Positions 17,415 through 25,444 of a DNA stretch of 55,169 bases are shown piece after piece. The notes under the pieces are model-generated. The model searched no databases, had not been told where the DNA came from, and saw nothing but the letters and a program-made list of their open reading frames with translations. Position 1 is the stretch's first letter, and every line of letters begins with the position of its first letter. A program made the translations under genes and the position numbers. The DNA is from an uncultured Eisenbergiella sp. (lineage in GTDB: Bacteria > Bacillota > Clostridia > Lachnospirales > Lachnospiraceae), in contig CANQVD010000023.1 in assembly GCA_947627215.1 (NCBI GenBank), positions 1 to 55,169 on the forward strand. The letters are read 5' to 3'.

Positions 17415-19347
17415 CGTGTACCGCATGGAATATGATTTCAGGCCGGACGGAGCGGCCATGACGGCAGGCCGTGTCTCTGAGGCGGGAGATCGTCCCGCCT
17501 TGGAGGCGGCCGTCGTCTTTGTTTCGCCCGGCGATCTGTATACGCCCGAAAAGGGATACGGTTTTGTGACGGAGAAAAACCGGCGGGAGCAGGAGCTTCT
17601 GAACCTGCCGGAGCTGAACAATGGATTTGAACCGGTGGCCTGGATGCGCCGGGAGGATCTGACCCGGATCGGGCAGGACGAAAGCGGCTGCTTCGGCGAA
17701 GGTGTTTTTGCGGAGGAGAACGCCGGGCCGTGTGCGCCGGGCGCTGGGGATGTCCGGCGGAGCGCGCAGGAGGTGACAGGTGCCGGGCCGTGTGCGCCGG
17801 ATGCCGCGGGTGCCGGGCAGGCGGCCGATGTCTGTGTCCGCCAGATTCCGCTGTGCTTCAAGTGCAGTGTGCCCGTCCAGGGGCAGTACCGGGTGACGCT
17901 GACGCTGGCATCCGGCGAACCGATGCGGGACGTGCGGATCTTTTCCGGACGGCGTCGTCTCATGGAGGCCGCGCCTTTGCTGGAGGCCGGAAAGCAGCAT
18001 GTGTTTTCCATGGCGGCGGATGTGAGCGATATCGTGCCCCGGGGGCAGACGGAGGTCTTTTCCGACCGGACGCTGGATCTGACGGTGACGGCAGACCGTC
18101 CCTGCATCAGCCGCGTGACGGTGGAGACGCTGGACTGCCCGGTGGTGTATATCGCCGGGGATTCCACGGTGACGGATCAGTCCGGCGAATACCCTTACGC
18201 GCCGGAGACCTGCTATGCGGGCTGGGGACAGATGCTGCCGTATTTCCTGACGGAAGAGGCGGTGGTGTCCAATCATGCCCATTCCGGGCTGACCACGGAG
18301 AGCTTTCGGCAGGAGGGCCACTACGGCGTGGTGGAAAAGGCCCGGAAGGCCGGGGACTATATGCTGATCCAGTTCGGCCACAACGATCAGAAGCTGGCCC
18401 ATCTGCAGGCCAGGGAAGGGTACTGGGACAATCTGACCCGCTATATCGAGGAAAGCCGGGCGGCGGGCGTCTTCCCGCTGCTGGTGACGCCGCTGGCGCG
18501 CAATACCTGGAAGGGCGGCGGGGGCGGCTATAACGACCTGCTGGAAAAGGAGGCGGGAGCCTGCCTGGATTTGGGGGAAAAGCTGCATGTGCCGGTGCTG
18601 GATCTGCACGGGAAAAGCAGGGCGCTCATCCTGGAACGGGGCCTGGAGGCGTCCAAGCCGTATTTCTTCCCCGGCGACTACACCCATACCAACGATTGGG
18701 GCGCGCTGCTGATGGCTTCCTTTATCTGTGAGGAGATCCGCCGGGTCTGTGCGGAGGATGAACGGGAAGCCTATCGGAAGCTGGCCTCCTATGTGCGGCG
18801 GGACCGGGGGATCCGCATCGTCCCCCGAAAGATCGCCAGACTGCAGGAGCCGGAAGGCTTTTCCGCCGCATCCCAGCAGAGCGCGCAGGATCCGCTGGCA
18901 GGGCTGACGAAGCCGGAGGACGCGCTTCTGCGGGCCGATGCGCTGGATATGGTGACGAAGTGTGCCGGCTTTTTCCAGGTCAACGTGTACAACGATGTGT
19001 TTCCCGATGTGGTGGGTCACGAGTGGTACGCCGGGACGGTGGAGTGCGGCCTGCAGAACGGGATCCTGACGATGCCGCTGTGCGCGGGCGGGCTGTTCCG
19101 GCCGCTGGAGCCGGTGACGCTGCTGGATTTCGCCGTGATGGCCATGAACGCCTACAGCAGCAGGCGGGAGCTCCCGGCGGAAGAGGCTTCTCCCTATGAC
19201 GGCAAGGCGCCGGAATGGGCCGGACGGAGCGTGCGTGCGGCCTGGACGCTGGGGATGCTGGCGTGGGACGGATCGGACCGGCTGGATGAGGGACTTTCCA
19301 GGGGGCACGGCGCGAAGCTTTTGCACGATTTGCATATCATGCGTTGA
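17401..19347 (+). CDS. Rhamnogalacturonan acetylesterase-like SGNH hydrolase (CE12 type) with C-terminal SLH-like region
   Basis: About 648 residues. An N-terminal beta-sandwich (1-240, typical MEYDF...LYTPEKGYGF start) precedes an SGNH esterase domain. The catalytic blocks are GDS (253-255), the glycine/asparagine blocks with FGHNDQK (326-331), and the D-x-x-H pair in DYTHTNDWG (426-434). This fits removal of acetyl groups from rhamnogalacturonan oligosaccharides. Residues 500-648 resemble one and a half SLH modules (NDVFPDVVGHEWYAGTVE, GLQNGIL, LLDFAVMAMNAY), yet no signal peptide is visible. An internal 20-residue duplication (NAGPCAP / GAGPCAP) sits at 107-136. The start is uncertain: ATG 17401 overlaps the GH105 stop by 14 bp, and GTG 17416 or ATG 17425 are possible. 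It is coupled to the GH105 gene. Confidence 0.85.
   Translation: MGRCNVYRMEYDFRPDGAAMTAGRVSEAGDRPALEAAVVFVSPGDLYTPEKGYGFVTEKNRREQELLNLPELNNGFEPVAWMRREDLTRIGQDESGCFGEGVFAEENAGPCAPGAGDVRRSAQEVTGAGPCAPDAAGAGQAADVCVRQIPLCFKCSVPVQGQYRVTLTLASGEPMRDVRIFSGRRRLMEAAPLLEAGKQHVFSMAADVSDIVPRGQTEVFSDRTLDLTVTADRPCISRVTVETLDCPVVYIAGDSTVTDQSGEYPYAPETCYAGWGQMLPYFLTEEAVVSNHAHSGLTTESFRQEGHYGVVEKARKAGDYMLIQFGHNDQKLAHLQAREGYWDNLTRYIEESRAAGVFPLLVTPLARNTWKGGGGGYNDLLEKEAGACLDLGEKLHVPVLDLHGKSRALILERGLEASKPYFFPGDYTHTNDWGALLMASFICEEIRRVCAEDEREAYRKLASYVRRDRGIRIVPRKIARLQEPEGFSAASQQSAQDPLAGLTKPEDALLRADALDMVTKCAGFFQVNVYNDVFPDVVGHEWYAGTVECGLQNGILTMPLCAGGLFRPLEPVTLLDFAVMAMNAYSSRRELPAEEASPYDGKAPEWAGRSVRAAWTLGMLAWDGSDRLDEGLSRGHGAKLLHDLHIMR
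17722..17800 (+). repeat. Intragenic 60-bp-spaced direct repeat in the esterase gene
   Basis: The 19-mer GCCGGGCCGTGTGCGCCGG occurs at 17722-17740 and 17782-17800, exactly 60 bp apart and in frame. It points to a recent in-frame tandem duplication in a linker of the sugar-binding domain. Confidence 0.8.
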
Positions 19348-19460
19348 TTTTTCAAACGGCGGACTGTGTGCCGTGAAACGGTCTTAATCCCGGACGGGCA
19401 TCTGTCCGCCGCGGGGAGAGGAATAAAACGGAAGCCGCAAGGCGGCGGAAAAGAGGCATT

Positions 19461-21629
19461 ATGAGCAGACAAAAGGGCGGATTCACGCTGCCCGGCGAGT
19501 CGGGTTATGAGGACCTGACGCTGAAGCTGGCCGAGAAATGGGGCGCGGACGTGATCCGGGACAGCGACGGAACGGAGCTTTCGGAGGATATCATTCATGC
19601 GGGATACGGGATTTATTCCACGATCTGTGTCATCCGGGAGCACAATGCCTGGGCAAAGCAAAATCCCGACAAGCTGCAGCAGACTTTTCTGTGTACGGGG
19701 GCCCATATGGCCGTCGAAAAAGAAGGCGGAAGCTGCAGCGTGACGGTGGAGCTGATGGCGGACTTTTTTGCCGAACAGTTCACGGTCAACGACAGTCCGG
19801 CCGCCATGAAATACTGGCAGGTGTATGACCGCACCTCCAATGTTCTGGTGGAGACGGAAAAGTGGAGCTATGATAAAGAGACGTGCAGCGTGACGGTGGC
19901 GGATGCCCGCCCCTGGCACAAATATACGGTGAGTTTTCTGGCCTATCGGATCTGGGAAGAGATCTCCATGTACAACCACACCACCAACAACTGGGACAAG
20001 GAGCATCTGATGCAGATCGATCCCCGGTATCCGGAGACGCGGGAATATCTGCGCAACTGGATGAAGCGCTGGTGTGAAACCCATCCGGACACCACGGTGG
20101 TGCGTTTTACATCCCTGTTTTACAATTTCGTCTGGATCTGGGGCAGCGACGAGCGGCTGCGCAACCTGTTCACGGACTGGGGTTCCTACGACTTCACGGT
20201 GAGCGACCGCGCGCTGGACGAGTTCGCCGAGCAGTACGGCTATTCCATGACGGCGGAGGATTTCATCAACCAGGGCAAGCTGCATGTGACCCATATGCCG
20301 GGCGATGCGAAAAAGAAGGACTGGATGGCGTTTATCAACGATTTCGTCATTTCCTTCGGCAGGGAGCTGGTGGATATCGTGCATTCCTACGGGAAAAAGG
20401 CCTATGTGTTCTATGACGACAGTTGGGTGGGGCTGGAGCCCTACAACGGCAGGTTTTCCGAATTCGGCTTCGACGGCCTGATCAAATGCGTGTTCTCCGG
20501 CTATGAGGCCAGGCTGTGCGCGGGCGTGGACGTGCCGGTGCACGAGCTGCGGCTGCACCCCTACCTGTTCCCGGTGGGGCTGGGCGGCGCGCCCACCTTC
20601 ATGGAGGGCGGCGATCCCACGGCGGAGGCCAAACGGTTCTGGAACAGCGTCAGAAGGGCGCTGCTGCGCGCGCCGGTGGACCGGATCGGGCTGGGCGGCT
20701 ATCTGCATCTGACGCAGGGGTTCCCGGATTTCTGCGATTATATCGAAGAGGTGACGGATGAGTTCCGCATGATCCGGGATTTTCATAAGGAAGGAAAGCC
20801 CTATACCATCCGGACGCGGGTGGCGGTGCTCCACGCCTGGGGCGCGCTGCGGTCCTGGACGCTTTCGGGCCATTTCCACGAGACCTGGCAGCACGACCTG
20901 ATCCATATCAATGAAGCGCTCTCCGGACTGCCGGTGGAGGTGTCCTTCCTCTCCTTCGAGGATGTGAAGGCCGGGAAGCTGGCGGACGTGGACGTGGTGA
21001 TCAACGCCGGTTATGCCGGCAGCGCCTGGAGCGGCGGGGACGCCTGGAAGGACGACGAGCTGGTGGAGAAGCTGACGGCCTGGGTGTACCGCGGCGGCAC
21101 GCTGATCGGCGTCAACGAGCCTTCTGCGGTGGAAGGCTACGACATGTATTTCCGCATGGCACATGTGCTGGGGATTGACGAGGACACGGGCGCGAAGATC
21201 TGCCACGGCAGATGGAGCTTCGCGGCGCAGGACGCGGAAGGGCTGGTGCCGCAGGGCGCGTCCCTCGCATCCAAGGGAAACCGCTATCTGACGGACAGCA
21301 GCACCCGAGTGCTTCTGGCGGACGGAGACAGACCGGTGCTGACCGTGCACGATTTCGGCGCGGGCAAGGGCATTTATCTTTCTTCCTTCCAGGTGAACGA
21401 CGCCAACACCCGGCTCCTGTATCAGTTGATCCGCTATGCGGGCGGCGAGGGCGTGACGGGGCTGTACATGACCGACAACCTGCACACCGAATGCGCATAT
21501 TATCCGGGCAGCAGGAAGCTGGTGGTCATCAACAACAGCGGCGAAGCGCAGACCGCGAAGGTGACGACGCCGGAGGGCGTGCGGGAGATCGCGCTGGCGC
21601 CGTTTGAGACGGTATTTGAGAATCTGTAA
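19461..21629 (+). CDS. GH112 phosphorylase, probably D-galactosyl-1,4-L-rhamnose phosphorylase
   Basis: 722 residues, the whole length of a GH112 enzyme: a TIM-barrel catalytic domain (about 1-450), then Rossmann-like and beta domains. Recognisable parts are FTLPGESGYEDLTL at the N-terminus, VVRFTSLFYNFVWI, KKAYVFYDDSWVGLEPY and HPYLFPVGLGGAP. GH112 enzymes phosphorolyse beta-galactosides: lacto-N-biose/galacto-N-biose (EC 2.4.1.211) or galactosyl-1,4-L-rhamnose (EC 2.4.1.247). The family is sure. The rhamnose specificity is inferred from the next gene (L-rhamnose mutarotase) and the GH105/CE12 genes before it. There is no signal peptide. The start has AAAAGAGG 6 bases upstream. Confidence 0.92.
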   Translation: MSRQKGGFTLPGESGYEDLTLKLAEKWGADVIRDSDGTELSEDIIHAGYGIYSTICVIREHNAWAKQNPDKLQQTFLCTGAHMAVEKEGGSCSVTVELMADFFAEQFTVNDSPAAMKYWQVYDRTSNVLVETEKWSYDKETCSVTVADARPWHKYTVSFLAYRIWEEISMYNHTTNNWDKEHLMQIDPRYPETREYLRNWMKRWCETHPDTTVVRFTSLFYNFVWIWGSDERLRNLFTDWGSYDFTVSDRALDEFAEQYGYSMTAEDFINQGKLHVTHMPGDAKKKDWMAFINDFVISFGRELVDIVHSYGKKAYVFYDDSWVGLEPYNGRFSEFGFDGLIKCVFSGYEARLCAGVDVPVHELRLHPYLFPVGLGGAPTFMEGGDPTAEAKRFWNSVRRALLRAPVDRIGLGGYLHLTQGFPDFCDYIEEVTDEFRMIRDFHKEGKPYTIRTRVAVLHAWGALRSWTLSGHFHETWQHDLIHINEALSGLPVEVSFLSFEDVKAGKLADVDVVINAGYAGSAWSGGDAWKDDELVEKLTAWVYRGGTLIGVNEPSAVEGYDMYFRMAHVLGIDEDTGAKICHGRWSFAAQDAEGLVPQGASLASKGNRYLTDSSTRVLLADGDRPVLTVHDFGAGKGIYLSSFQVNDANTRLLYQLIRYAGGEGVTGLYMTDNLHTECAYYPGSRKLVVINNSGEAQTAKVTTPEGVREIALAPFETVFENL

Positions 21630-21749
21630 ATTTTTTATTTGAAAGGATCCCGGCGGACGGTCCGGCATGTGCGGCGAAAGGGCGGCCCTTTGCGGGTTAA
21701 ACGGCCTTTGCCGGACCGTGCTGCGGGGCGCACAGGAAAGGAGAATCCC

Positions 21750-22061
21750 ATGATCAAAGGTTTTAAGATGAAATTATATCCCGGCATGGAGGCCGAGTAT
21801 GAGAAACGGCACAATCAGCTCTGGCCGGAGATGAAGGACATGATCCACGAGCACGGCGGAAAGAATTATTCCATCTTTCTGGACCGGGAGACGCTGACGC
21901 TGTTCGGCTATATCGAGATCGAGGACGAGGCGCTCTGGGCGGCCGGGGCGGATACGAAGATCAACCGGAAGTGGTGGGACTTCATGGCTGACATCATGGA
22001 GACGAATCCGGACAACAGCCCGGTGTCCATCGACCTGCACCCGGTGTTCCATCTGGACTGA
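21750..22061 (+). CDS. rhaM: L-rhamnose mutarotase
   Basis: 103 residues, normal for RhaM, which interconverts alpha and beta anomers of L-rhamnose. The family pattern is clear: GFKMKLYPGMEAEYEKRHN with the catalytic histidine, MKDMIHEHGGKNYSIFLD, and the C-terminal W-W-DFMADIME and HPVFHLD segments. AAAGGAG is 7 bases before ATG 21750. It closes the polysaccharide unit. Galactosyl-rhamnose phosphorolysis would release L-rhamnose, so this enzyme fits directly after the phosphorylase. No rhamnose isomerase, kinase or aldolase is in the window. Confidence 0.95.
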   Translation: MIKGFKMKLYPGMEAEYEKRHNQLWPEMKDMIHEHGGKNYSIFLDRETLTLFGYIEIEDEALWAAGADTKINRKWWDFMADIMETNPDNSPVSIDLHPVFHLD

Positions 22062-22136
22062 GCGCGGGGCGGTCGGTTTGCCCTTCTCCAAGAGGGAGGG
22101 AAAAAACGAAAATAGAGTGCCAATAACACATAAGGC

Positions 22137-22212
22137 GGCACAGAAAGCAGTGAGGTGACTCCAAAGGTCTAACTTTTGGGGCATTTCACTGCTTTCTGTG
22201 TTGCTTTTTTTC
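22137..22212 (+). terminator. Long-stem terminator at the edge of the accessory island
   Basis: The 15-bp perfect stem CACAGAAAGCAGTGA (22139-22153) pairs with TCACTGCTTTCTGTG (22186-22200). The loop holds a second small stem (CCAAA/TTTGG), and a seven-T run follows. It ends the rhamnose operon and marks the change to AT-richer sequence. Confidence 0.85.
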
Positions 22213-22333
22213 GTGCTCAAATTCAAAATCTCATGTCCGTCAGGCGTAAATTTCTGACCGGAATATTGGCAGAGATCATCACTGGCGGACCGCACATCCT
22301 AATGCCCGAAGGGATCCGTATAAAACAGAAAAT

Positions 22334-22347
22334 ATAGCATATGCTAT
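22334..22347. promoter_or_regulatory. Palindrome ATAGCATATGCTAT touching the -35 of the HTH-AbiEii promoter
   Basis: A perfect 14-bp palindrome whose last T is the first base of the -35 box. It is a good candidate operator for autoregulation by the downstream HTH protein. Confidence 0.55.
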
Positions 22348-22375
22348 TGACAGATACACCCATTGAGTGTATAAC
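22347..22375 (+). promoter_or_regulatory. Sigma-A promoter of the HTH-AbiEii pair
   Basis: TTGACA (22347-22352), 17-bp spacer, TATAAC (22370-22375). The expected start near 22382 leaves a leader of only about 12 nt before ATG 22394. Confidence 0.85.
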
Positions 22376-22393
22376 ATAAGTGAGGTGATGAAA

Positions 22394-23044
22394 ATGACGA
22401 TCCGTGAAATGAGAACAAAGCTCGGGGATACGCAGAGCGAATTTGCCGCACGGTATCACATCCCGTTTCGCACTGTTCAGAATTGGGAAACCGGTTTGCG
22501 GAAGCCGCCGGAATATATGGTAAGTCTGCTGGAGGACCGCGTTCAGGGCGATCTGGTCAATCGAAGGACAGCGGTGCTGCCGGAGTATGATCCACAAAAA
22601 GGTGATCTGCCCAGGCGGAGTGATTACGTGGGAGCGACGCATTGGCTCAGGGCCGTTCGTGAGTGTATCGGAGAACCGATCGTGTTCGCCCTGGACGAAG
22701 CGCTGATGTGTCAGGGGTTATTCGGAGGACGAAGCGAGGAGTATGTTATATGGGTTTATGGGGAGGATTCTGTCACACGCTTTAACGGAGTCGCCCTGCT
22801 TGGCAATCGTGTCAGTGCCTACAGTGTGGCGGAAAAGAGCGGCCTTTTATATACGGATTTCAACCGAACGCTGGCGGATTCTTTCGCAAATGAATCCATT
22901 CTGGATATGCAGGGGATTACGGAGGCCGTCAGCAAGTATTATTACTGTAATGGAGAAAATTTTGAGGGGATTTCCATTGCTCCCGAATATCAGGAGCGGT
23001 TTGAAAAACTGGCAAAGGAAGCCATTGCCTATTATGACGATTGA
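22394..23044 (+). CDS. HTH (XRE-like) protein, putative antitoxin partner of an AbiEii-type toxin
   Basis: 216 residues. The N-terminal 50 residues contain an XRE-like helix-turn-helix (DTQSEFAARYHIPFRTVQNWE, seen as short-loop helices) followed by RKPPEYMVSLLEDRV. The remaining 150 residues form an alpha/beta domain I cannot assign. It stands 3 bp before a nucleotidyltransferase-like gene of the AbiEii family and shares its promoter, so an antitoxin/repressor role of the AbiEi kind is inferred. ATG 22394 is preferred over ATG 22388 because GAGGTG lies 6 bases upstream of the former. A palindrome overlaps the promoter. Confidence 0.7.
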   Translation: MTIREMRTKLGDTQSEFAARYHIPFRTVQNWETGLRKPPEYMVSLLEDRVQGDLVNRRTAVLPEYDPQKGDLPRRSDYVGATHWLRAVRECIGEPIVFALDEALMCQGLFGGRSEEYVIWVYGEDSVTRFNGVALLGNRVSAYSVAEKSGLLYTDFNRTLADSFANESILDMQGITEAVSKYYYCNGENFEGISIAPEYQERFEKLAKEAIAYYDD

Positions 23045-23056
23045 GAGGTGACTTTT

Positions 23057-23772
23057 TTGCAGCTTACAGCGGTAGAAAAACTGATGTATGAGGTGATGAA
23101 AGCTGTATATGACAGCGGAATTCCCATCAGCTTCAAAGGTTCAATGGTGCTGAGGGCCTGTCTGCTTGAGGCGGGATATTCCGAAGAAATGCGCCACACA
23201 GTGGACATCGATGCAAACTGGAATACCGATACCGCGCCGTCCGCCGGGCAGATGACAGAATCGTTAGAAAAGCTCTGCAAAAGAACGGAGTCGGCTTACA
23301 TGTAAAGCTTTACAGAATGTACGGTGAAGGCCGCTCGGCGGGCTTTGAGCTTACGGACAGTATGACGGGGGAAATTTACTTCACGATGGATGTGGACGTA
23401 AACCGACCTGTTCCATCGACAAAAATCTACGAGGTGGAAGGATTTTGGTTTCGGGGTGCGGCGCCCTCCCGGATGGTCGCCGATAAGCTTTCGGTGATCT
23501 CTACCGGGAAAGTCTTCCGGCGAATCAAGGATGTGGCAGACCTGTACTATCTGTCAAAGGTTTTTCGATTTGATCCTACAGATGTGCGGTGGGCCTTGGA
23601 GAACAGCAAAAGGACGCTTGGAAACTTTGCCGACTTCCTTTACGGAACGGAGGCGTTGCAGCACGCGTATGAAAAATTCCGTTTTGAAGGAGATGTGAGC
23701 AAGCCATCGTTTGAGGAAGTGTATGAAAGCGTAAAAATCTATATCAAAGATTTTTATAACAGCTTAAATTGA
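23057..23772 (+). pseudogene. AbiEii/AbiGii-type nucleotidyltransferase toxin, frameshifted
   Basis: The first part (to 23305) has the nucleotidyltransferase start of the AbiEii family: FKGSMVLRACL (G-S motif) and HTVDIDANW (D-x-D). The reading frame then changes. The second part continues as NGVGLHVKLYRMYGEGRSAG and VADKLSVISTGKVFRRIKDVADLYYLSK to 23772. One missing A in the run 23268-23271 (GAAAAG) would restore LEKALQKNGVGLHV. So the gene is broken by a single-base deletion, unless the base is a sequencing error or the slip is programmed. The start is TTG 23057 or GTG 23048 after GAGAGGTG. AbiEii toxins are type IV toxin-antitoxin members that add nucleotides to RNA targets. Confidence 0.75.
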
Positions 23773-23810
23773 AAGAAGGTTATCGGAAATGAATGAAAAA
23801 GGTGTTGATC

Positions 23811-23870
23811 TCCTGCTTATAAAACCTGAATGCTAGTTCGTGTTGCTTGAAGCAATGGGCAGTTTTCAAC
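23811..23870 (+). repeat. Dispersed 60-bp repeat, copy A
   Basis: It matches 54886-54945 at 48 of 60 positions in the same orientation, with the best block being GTTGCTTG--GCAATGGGC--TTTTCAA. Each copy ends 40 to 125 bp before a gene start and contains a TTGC/GCAA hairpin. The gap 23773-23993 holds nothing else recognisable. Confidence 0.75.
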
Positions 23871-23993
23871 AAGCGAATAATTGAACCCGGTAGAAATTCA
23901 TATTTTTATGTGATATACTTTATCATGTTGATTTTTGCACATTTGCGGGGAGATAACCCGTTTGGGGATTAGAACTATACGAGAGGAATGCTT

Positions 23994-24530
23994 ATGGGAT
24001 TTTTTTTAAAAGCCATAGGTGTTGGATTGGCTGTTGCCAGCGTGAAGAAAATAAAGCATAACATTGAAGAAGAAAAAAGACGGAAGAATACCATCTGTCG
24101 TTTTGAGGGTGATATCTCTAAGGAAGAATTCTATGTTATGGTCAAGCGTGGTGGGAAAGGAATTCGACGCATTACTAGTTTGTACGCGGATGGAACGATG
24201 GTTTATGGGACTGTTCGTTCTCAGAGCGGTATCTCTGACTGGTGCTTCAGAATTGATTTCAATGACTATGGTAAGCTAACAGGCACTTACTGGATTTCCA
24301 CGGATAACAATGATTCCGATATCCCAAAGATAGTCGCGGATCGGATTGCACAGCAAATTAGTAACTATCCTGACTGTCTGGACGATTCCTTCAATAAAGA
24401 ACTGCATCGGGAAGAAGTTCAAGAAAGGCAACGTGAACAGGTTGGTGCATATTGCCCATACTGTGGGAAATAAAATTATAGCGAGAATGCTAAGTTCTGT
24501 ATGTATTGTGGAATGCGTTTCAGAGTTTAA
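23994..24530 (+). pseudogene. Small membrane-associated zinc-ribbon protein, interrupted by an in-frame TAA
   Basis: ATG 23994 follows GAGAGG by 7 bases. The product starts with a hydrophobic segment (GFFLKAIGVGLAVASV), then a basic stretch and a mixed domain (about 35-125) that I do not recognise. It ends after 159 residues in YCPYCGK followed by TAA (24471-24473). The same frame continues NYSENAKFCMYCGMRF to a second stop at 24528-24530, which completes a CPYC...CMYC zinc ribbon. The TAA therefore cuts a zinc knuckle in half. Either a single substitution broke the gene, or the stop is read through. The frame is shared with no other gene, and a LURP-one gene follows at 24549. Confidence 0.65.
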
Positions 24531-24548
24531 TTTATGTAGGAGAAAAAC

Positions 24549-25151
24549 ATGGGCATTTTAGGAAAGATAGCCGCAAAGACCGTAGTCAAGAAAGTTGAGA
24601 ATACAGCTGTGTATGGTGTTGTCAGCCACATGGAAAATACGCGTTCTGTTGACGCACTTGTCAACAAAAGCACTGCAAATTATATACTGTTCATTAAGAA
24701 AAAGAGTATGTCCATCAAACGTGGATTTACTGTTTACGATGAATTTGATAAAAAGAAGTATGTTATCAAAACAGATGCCATGACTTTCGGTTACCCTTGC
24801 ATCCGTTTGTATGATACAGAGGAGCATGAAATCGGTAAAGTCGAACTCGCATCAAAGATCGGTATAGGAACATATACCATATCTCTTGATGGGAAGGAAC
24901 TCGGCACACTTACCCGCAAGATGTCCGTTAAGATCAAACTGGCTCTCAGTTTCAATGGCTGGCATTTGGATGGCAATTTCATGCAGAACAGTTTCACGGT
25001 TACTGATCAGAGCGGTAATCAGGTTATGAAGTTCAACGATGCTTTCTCTTCTCGTGATACTTATGTGCTTGAGATGAATAATCGTGAGCATGAGATTTTG
25101 GGTCTTCTATTGGTCATGGCTGTTGAGATTGCTCTTCATGGCAATGATTAA
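24549..25151 (+). CDS. LURP-one-related (Tubby/scramblase-like) protein
   Basis: 200 residues. From about 50 onward the alternating strands (FTVYDEFDKKKYVIKTD, CIRLYDTEEHEIGKVELAS, YTISLDGKELGTLTRKM, WHLDGNFMQNSFTVTDQSG) match the 12-stranded barrel of LURP-one/scramblase-like proteins. The C-terminal helix LGLLLVMAVEIALH fits the buried hydrophobic helix of that fold. The function of bacterial members is not established. TAGGAG lies 6 bases before the ATG. It follows the broken zinc-ribbon gene by 18 bp, so the two were probably cotranscribed. Confidence 0.75.
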   Translation: MGILGKIAAKTVVKKVENTAVYGVVSHMENTRSVDALVNKSTANYILFIKKKSMSIKRGFTVYDEFDKKKYVIKTDAMTFGYPCIRLYDTEEHEIGKVELASKIGIGTYTISLDGKELGTLTRKMSVKIKLALSFNGWHLDGNFMQNSFTVTDQSGNQVMKFNDAFSSRDTYVLEMNNREHEILGLLLVMAVEIALHGND

Positions 25152-25444
25152 CACTTGTAAATGTGGGAAATGACATGGAGTTAAAATCACTCTTTCGCCC
25201 TTAACTGTGTTGCCTCGTTAGAGGTTGAGGACGGGTTTGATACATTTCTTGCAAATATTGTAGATGTAAAGTTCTGCTTTAAAGACAGAGCGGAAGGCGG
25301 CTTGCCGGTATAACAAAAGCTTTTCTCGGATATTCTTCATGTCTGTACTGTTGTACTTATATGGATTTCATGTCTGGTAAGCGTTACTGCGAAGTAGTGT
25401 TGTTGTTTTGTGATGCATCTATATATCAGCCCGACGAGGGGAAT

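Noticed and set aside
19194-21668. An 824-codon open frame on the minus strand
   Set aside because: It is antisense to the clear GH112 gene, rich in Arg/His/Pro as GC-rich shadow frames are, and has no family motif or ribosome site.
22137-22212. Long inverted repeat read as a MITE or transposon end
   Set aside because: The seven-T run right after the stem and its place at the operon end make a terminator the simpler explanation.
23260-23320. Programmed -1/+1 frameshift in the AbiEii-type gene
   Set aside because: Only four A precede the junction and no stimulatory hairpin or pseudoknot is evident, so a simple deletion is the better reading.
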